64,000 bases of DNA from Casuarina equisetifolia (lineage: Eukaryota; Streptophyta; Magnoliopsida; Fagales; Casuarinaceae), in the NCBI GenBank assembly GCA_028551475.1, contig CM052360.1, positions 20,432,682 through 20,496,681 on the forward strand, given 5' to 3'. Position 1 is the stretch's first letter; each line of letters starts with the position of its first letter. Below the pieces are notes generated by a model. The model saw nothing but the letters and a program-made list of their open reading frames with translations. It did not search any database and was not told the DNA's origin. The translations under genes were made by a program, and so were the position numbers. This document shows positions 57,871-64,000 of this stretch, in pieces.

Positions 57871-59032
57871 GTCTACATACCATTCACTACTTACAATCAA
57901 AAGGAATAAGTTAGAAAGTGAGAGACAAATACATCTATTAAAATATTTTTACGTAGGTTTGATTGCTTTTCCACGAGTGTCTTCATGATCACTTTTAAGG
58001 ATAAATGATATTTTAGTTTTACCTAGTACATGTGCAAAAATAGAAAGAAGACATCATTATATTAAATTATATATATATATACATATATATAACCCACACT
58101 CTTCTACCACCCACTCTTGGAAACTTATAAACATAGATTTTTTTGGGTAAAATAGTAAATTATATTAATCAAATATAAAGTATAGAAGCAAAAGGTCATA
58201 TTTTAGCATTATAAAATTTATTACAGCTACAAAAAGATATAAGTTGAAAGAATTCAAATTTTATGAAAAATAACATTTTTTAATAAGGTCTTATATTTTA
58301 AACAAATAAATTCTCTCTTATACAATTTTTCTTACTTTTACTAATAAAATTGGGACACCAATTATTGTTTCCTATAAATATAGGACATCAGTTTTTTGTC
58401 TTCTTTTAGTTTTTTCCTAAAGATTGAAGTTTAAATTTGCTACTACAAAGTGTATGAGTGACACACTCAACACTAAACACAAATTCTAGAAAAGTACGTA
58501 ATACAATTAGTAAATCAACCGTTAAAATCCTTGACAATGAAAATTAGTGTAGAAAAAGAAAAAACTAATTAGGTATGCATGTTCTATTGTAAGCAACTCC
58601 AGCTGGAGCACACTGACAAGCGGACTATTTATAGGTTATTAAAGGTCATATGCTAAGCCTTTAAATCTCAATACCCAATTTAATCATATCATATCAAGAA
58701 TTATTTCTACCTTTTGTGCAAACAAAAATTTCAATTGGAGAAAAAGTTTCCAAACTATGACAACTTCTGTGAATCGAACTCACAACTATTTGCATAAACA
58801 AAATAACTTTGAGCTATATGAGAAGAGTGCGGCGTATGTCAAAACTAATGACAGAAAGATAAAGATATAACCCCAAGAAATAGAGAAAGCGGAGAGGAGG
58901 GGGTTGGTGTGGAATTATTGTACCTGCTTTGGAGAAGGACGATCACAAGGAAAACAACTGCAAAGATCTTTGCTCTTTGTTGGATAAAAGTCAGTTTTCT
59001 GTTCCACCAAAATATGGGAGCTGCTTCTCTGT

Positions 59033-59038
59033 TTTATA
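59033..59038 (-). promoter_or_regulatory. TATA box of the duplicated DUF247 promoter
   Basis: TATAAA on the minus strand in the same GCTTATAAAACAG context as at 45138 in copy A. About 150 bp around it are almost unchanged. Confidence 0.5.
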
Positions 59039-59706
59039 AGCAAGAACCTATGTCCCTCATCCCAGGTCGAAGATACAAGTTCCTTTAAAAATTGAAGTCG
59101 TTCTTCAATTCTTTTTCCGTGAACAATCCCAAATTAAATTATGCAATACAGGCCCCACAGCTAAAATTACAACCACGGAGGTTCTTTGTCCCCCCTTGAT
59201 AGAAACATGTATATCTTCACCTACCTTTAAATTTTATATCTTAGTGGATGGTGAAGATCCACAGAAAGAAAAGGGAACGTGTAGCCACTCTGAGAGCTTG
59301 CAACTAGGTCATTTTTCTTCATCTACTTTCTTCCATCCCCTTCGTTCTTTATCATTAACTAACAAAAGATAAGTTGCCAACCTAATTAACTTTTGGTCAA
59401 GTGAGAGGAATCCGGTACTCTCCGCAGACAACATTGAAAAGCAATCCTTACAAACATTACCATCACCGCCGTTAATTTTTTAACGTCAACCAAACGCAAG
59501 TAGGAATATCACGCTCACATGGTCGCTTTTATTGTTCAAATTCGTTGCCAAGTAAAATGAAAACTTAAAATCATACATCAACGCGGGATCGGAAGTGGCA
59601 CGTGGGATTGGGAACTAACAACCAATGCACTGAGACGGGGAGACTGGACATCAGATCGGAAGGAGAAACAGTAACTGACGTGATTGAGATTAATGTTGCT
59701 AATAAC

Positions 59707-59959
59707 TGTTAAAGGTTTTGAGATGGTTTCTCACACTCTAATATAGTATCAAGGATAAGGATGGGCCTCTATTTCATAAATTCATATACCTCAAAATTGG
59801 GTTTCAATTTATTTATAATGTACATGCAAGTAAAGAAAAATGTTAAAGATATATATTATCTCACCTTAAAAGTATGAGAATGACTTATTGCACTTATAAT
59901 TAATAAGCTCAAAGGCTTATCTTCATATTTTTAATATAGGACAATACTTACCTTTAACA
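59707..59959. mobile_element. 253-bp LTR-type insertion (TRIM-like or MITE), copy B only
   Basis: Ends TGTTAAAGGT and ACCTTTAACA form a perfect 10-bp inverted pair. A perfect 5-bp target duplication ATAAC lies at 59702-59706 and 59960-59964. Copy A has the unfilled site (CCAATAACTCTC near 45800). The inside has TCTCACACTCTAATATAGTATC and no coding capacity. Confidence 0.88.
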
Positions 59960-60029
59960 ATAACTCTTAAGAGCCTTAGAGTTTGGACAAATGAACAATT
60001 TAAAGTCATAGGGTCCTATGAAAGAGAAG

Positions 60030-60120
60030 ACTTTTTCTTTTAAGAAAAAAATTAAATTATATTAATAAATATTAGAATAAAAAAATACAAAAATATATTT
60101 TAATATTACAAAAATTACTA
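60030..60120 (-). mobile_element. LINE 3' tail (minus strand) in copy B
   Basis: Counterpart of 45878-45975; AATTAAATTATATTAATAAATATT after a T-rich start. Confidence 0.55.
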
Positions 60121-61709
60121 GATCCATAAAAAGTGAAGTACTTCCTTAGTTCTGTTTCCGTCAACGTTTGTCAGTTGGATTATCCAATGCAGGCCCCGCA
60201 ACGGCAATACAGCTAGTAATTGTAACCACGATGGTCCTCCCCCACCGTGGACAGAAGCACGTAGAGCATGTTCCTTCCCTCTAACTTTACATCAATCATT
60301 GCTGGTGCAGACTCCACAGGGAGAAAAGATAACCTTAAAGCTACCGTAAAAGCATGAAACTAAGTGCCTACAGTCTCCTTTTTTCTTCTTTCTTTCTTTC
60401 CATTCGATCTTTCGGCGCACTATTTACTATTCAACAATAGAAGATATGTTTCCAAGTAAATTAACTTTTACAACGTGAGTTCAACCCTTCGCATACAACA
60501 TGAAAAACAATCCTTAGAAAACGTTGCTAGTACCGCCTATAACTTTTTTCACTCAAGCTAAAAATGAATGAAATTGGCACTCCGTAGTTCAATTTTTCTT
60601 TTAGTTTGTTATTGTTTAAGTGCTTAAGAGAACCGAAGAAAAAGCCTTGAAAAGAATATCCGCTTTCAAAGATTTGGTATTTCACTTTATGCCTCAAGGT
60701 GCTTTTGAAGTACTGGCATGCACAGCCGAAGCAATTGAATTTTGAAGAAATAAAAAAATATATATATTTTCGAATTATTTTGGCAGGAACGTTTTAACAA
60801 GATATCATGACAGCTTTGCCAAGTGCCGGACAGGGACTCATTGTACTCACTGGTGAGAAGAAACCGCTTTCAAAGAATCTGTATTCTCTTCCCCTCCCTT
60901 GATGAGACCCCAAATCACAGGAGAAGTCCCAAACTTTCTCATCTTCCTTTGTCTTCAATAGTCTACGATCTCTCCTGCCACAGCAAAGTCACTTTTTGTA
61001 ATAACACGTAAGCAGCCAGAAAATGAAATGATGAAACATGGTGTAGAAAAAGGAATACCCTCTTGTAATAATGAATTGGCTAAAAGAAAATGAAATGATG
61101 AAACGTGGTGTAAAAAAGGAATAGCCTCTAAAGTGATAAATTGGCTGAAAAAATATTGATGTGGATCTTAGAAAGGAAATTTAAAAAAAAATGATCAATT
61201 GTTATATAAAAGGAAAAGTGACTTAACTCTGCACAAAGACGAATGTCCCTAGGTGAAGACCATTAAGCTGAAATTAACAAAATCAAAAAAGGCTTGAGAA
61301 AGACAATAACCAACGTTTAAAACGCTCAACTCTAAGATAGTCAATTCTCTCTCACAGCAAAGAGAAGTTCTTTCGTATCTAAATTCTCTTTTGATAGCTC
61401 ATAAGTTTCTTTGTTATCATCCTTTGTCATCATGTGCTATTTAGATGGACTTGCTTATTGTCCGTAAACATAGCTCCTTTTGTTGAACAACATAATTTCT
61501 TATTATTGTTCTTGGTAATGTTGACGTGTGCTTTAGGGCTAACGTGGCTTAATGTATTTGATGTGGCCTTGCCATGTGGAGGTGACCTAGCATGCTGACA
61601 GGACTTGCTGACGTATTAGTGATCCATGATTTTGGATGTTAATATCAATTAATGACAACTTTTCTCATATGTTGGTTTTCGTTTTAGTGTTAAGCTATTT
61701 AGTTCAACA

Positions 61710-63960
61710 CTCTCCTCAGACGAGGCCTTGTTATGCGAAGCCTGCTTTGTAGTCTTTCAAGGTGAATTAAAGGTGGCTTTTTGAATAGATTAGCTAATTG
61801 CCTGGCTGAATATGAATTTGACTATTATGGCCTTGACTGCTACCTTTCTGTTTTTTTTTATTTAAATGAATATGTAAATTTACTTATTTAAAAATAAAGA
61901 AATACAAAAACTTAAGAGTATGCCATAACATAACTTTTCTTCAATGAATTAGTAACCTATTATGATATCTTTTGAATTGCCATGAATGAAATTCTTTTTT
62001 TGCTCAAGAAGTCTAGTTGGATGTGGTTGAGAAACATAAAGATTCCTAAATAAAAGGGAAATCCAGGTTGCTTCAATAGCTGTAGCAGCTACGAAGCAAT
62101 ACTCAGCTTCAACTGATGAGCGGAAAATTGTGAGTTGTTCGTGAGCAGCCCAAGAAATATAATTGGCTTCAAGGAAGAAGCAAAAACTTGAGGTGGAAAG
62201 ACAAGTTCAAGGGTAACCTCCCCAGTCTGTATCACTAAAGCCATAAACGTTCAAGTCACCAACAACATGAATTTGTAGTCCAAAATTGTTACTCCAATGT
62301 AAATATCACAATACCCCCTTTAGATCATGAATTTAGAGAGGATTGAAGAGTAGATTGCTTGCACAATTTACTTACCGCAAAGGGAAGGCCAGTCTTTGTT
62401 AACGTCAAATACTACAAAGCTCTAACAAGGTGACATGGAAGGTTGTGAGGATTTAGCGGACCCATTTCTGACTTGTGGGCAATTAGTGGTTATCAAGTTT
62501 TTGTTTATTTGTTGTGTTCCAAATCTACACACGCCAACATGTCGGTAGCACATTCATTTTGGTTGAGAAGTAGACCGCCATCCAAATGATGAACTTTTAC
62601 CCTTAGAAAGCAACGCAATCAATCAGACTTTTTACGGAGAATTCATTTGCAAGAGCAGATTCAAAGGATGCTAGAGATCACGATGAGTTTCAAGTAATGG
62701 TGAGATCATCAACATATAAAAGCACTATATATACTATAGCAGAAGCCGTATGAGAAAAGGAAGGTTGTAAATCTGTCAAAACAACCATGACGACCTATTT
62801 TAGACCATAAAAAGCCCATAGAGCCTACACGCACATACTAGGATGAATGGAACTTCTAAACGCAAGGGAATGTTCCATGAAGGTAGGATTTGATAGTGAT
62901 CTATGAAATACAGCATTATTAATATCATATTAAAGAAGTTGTCGCCTCTGAACAGTTGTAGTGTTGAGAATGATGTGAATGGTCATGTTCATGATAATTA
63001 GACTAAAAGCTTTTAGAAAATTAACACCAAGTTCTTGATCAAGACCTTTGTTACTAACTTGGCATTTAACCTATTGAGTGATCCATCTAATCCAAATTTT
63101 TATTTGAGAACCCACTTGTAGCCAACCACATTCATTCTAAGCTATTGGGAAACAAGGGTTTATGTAAAGTGTCCACATTTTGTCATCCATTTCATGATGC
63201 CAAACAGATTTGCTCACTCTTAATGCACATTTAGGGTTTGGTTTTAAGATCCCTAATTGGGTTCTAGTAATTATTAGATGAATTAAATTGTGAGTGTCTT
63301 GTCCTACTACAGAAACAATTGGGTTCTAAGGAATCACTGGAAGAGGCGATTCGGTCAAACTGGCCTTCTGCTTGGCCTTCAGAATTGACCAACTTGAGAA
63401 GGGGGCCCAAGAGTTGTCTTTGCAAGTTGAGGAGATTGAAATTATGCATGAGGGAGTGATTGAATTGCAAGTGAAAATTTTGCGACAGCTTGTGGTTCTA
63501 TGTTGCGCAAAATATTTCATGTGAAAATCATAGGTAGTGTGTCGTAAAGAGTCTTTTTGTTGAAATGAAAGTGGGAACTTGTTAAACAAAGGATCTTGAT
63601 CTAGTGGCGAAAAAGGCATGTGTTCTGTCATAGAAGACATATGTTCTTGCTCAACGAAATGAAAATGCATCTTATCAAAGATCACCTGTCGCGAAAGAAA
63701 AAGTTGGCTCAATTGTTTGTGTAGACAACAATAGCTTTTATCTCTTAGCCTATTGCCCAGAAACACACATTCCAAGGGTAGAAGGCTAAGTTTGTTTTCT
63801 GTGATATTTTCTGGAGGAAAGCATGCACTTTTCAAAAGGGAGTTGGCCTGCTCGATAGGACTTCCTCAAATAAACCCTTAATTATTTACGACTTCACTAA
63901 GTTGTCGCTTTGGGTCCCAGAGTCGAAATCTGGATTTTGATCCCGTGTTGGCAAATCACG
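61710..63960 (-). pseudogene. Ty1/copia remnant (minus strand) in copy B
   Basis: Counterpart of 47689-50265. The integrase end is the best-kept part: a 169-codon open frame (63326-63835) with ECVFLGNRLRDKSYCC and FLSRQVIFDKMHFHF. Reverse transcriptase and RNase H pieces at 62.05-63.1 kb are frame-broken, as in copy A. Confidence 0.8.
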
Positions 63961-64000
63961 GTTGCGAGCAGGGATGTCTCCGATAAGAAATCCAAATAAC

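Larger units (their letters stand above)
59150..60900 (+). repeat. R2 repeat, tandem pair in copy B
   Basis: Units at about 59150-59700 and 60170-60900, colinear with those of copy A and separated by an LTR-type insertion and a LINE tail. Confidence 0.65.
57766..64000. repeat. segmental duplication, copy B (runs off the window)
   Basis: Direct copy of 43806-50106, with an offset of about 13.9 kb. The last bases of the window still match copy A at 50106, so the true right end is outside. Confidence 0.93.

Overview
This is AT-rich plant nuclear DNA. Three things show it: plant-only gene families (DUF247, CSLC, a plant FAD monooxygenase, cytosolic GAPDH with plant-like exon structure), GT-AG introns, and many Ty1/copia and LINE remnants. 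The poor gene density, old nested transposons and solo LTRs suggest a eudicot, but I cannot name a species. I see no rRNA, tRNA or CRISPR array.

Left part, 1-22 kb: mostly a dispersed non-coding repeat family (called R1 here) whose units lie in tandem with a period of about 1.2-1.3 kb. Two solo LTRs with perfect 5-bp target duplications, one in each orientation, sit inside one R1 block. A third solo LTR (12.08-13.34 kb) splits a LINE. The only gene with an intact reading frame lies at 3593-5488: a five-exon model for a 312-residue protein with an Arg-Ser repeat domain and a CDPK-like kinase domain that has lost its catalytic motifs.

22-27.2 kb: one nearly full-length, inactive Ty1/copia retrotransposon with both LTRs, primer binding site, gag zinc knuckles, protease, integrase, reverse transcriptase and RNase H, all broken by stops and frameshifts.

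27.3-38 kb: a graveyard of + strand gene pieces that keep introns: an FAD monooxygenase (29.5-31.3 kb), the 3' half of an ABCC transporter (31.6-33.2 kb), the first three exons of cytosolic GAPDH (33.7-34.1 kb), and an N-terminal piece of an ABCC transporter (37.3-37.7 kb). A repeat called R3 lies upstream of the monooxygenase and occurs twice elsewhere.

41-64 kb, mostly minus strand: a single CSLC exon, then a DUF247 gene with one nonsense codon and one frameshift. Its promoter side begins a large direct duplication: copy A (about 43.8-50.1 kb) and copy B (about 57.8 kb to the window end, probably beyond). Each copy carries the DUF247 leader and TATA box, a tandem pair of R2 repeats and a minus-strand copia remnant. 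Copy B has only about ten codons of DUF247 and a 253-bp LTR-type insertion whose empty site is preserved in copy A. Between the copies lie two LINE remnants and another R1 unit.

There is no operon-like cooperation between genes. The window records gene duplication, fragment accumulation and nested transposition. The item most deserving follow-up is the RS-repeat pseudokinase.
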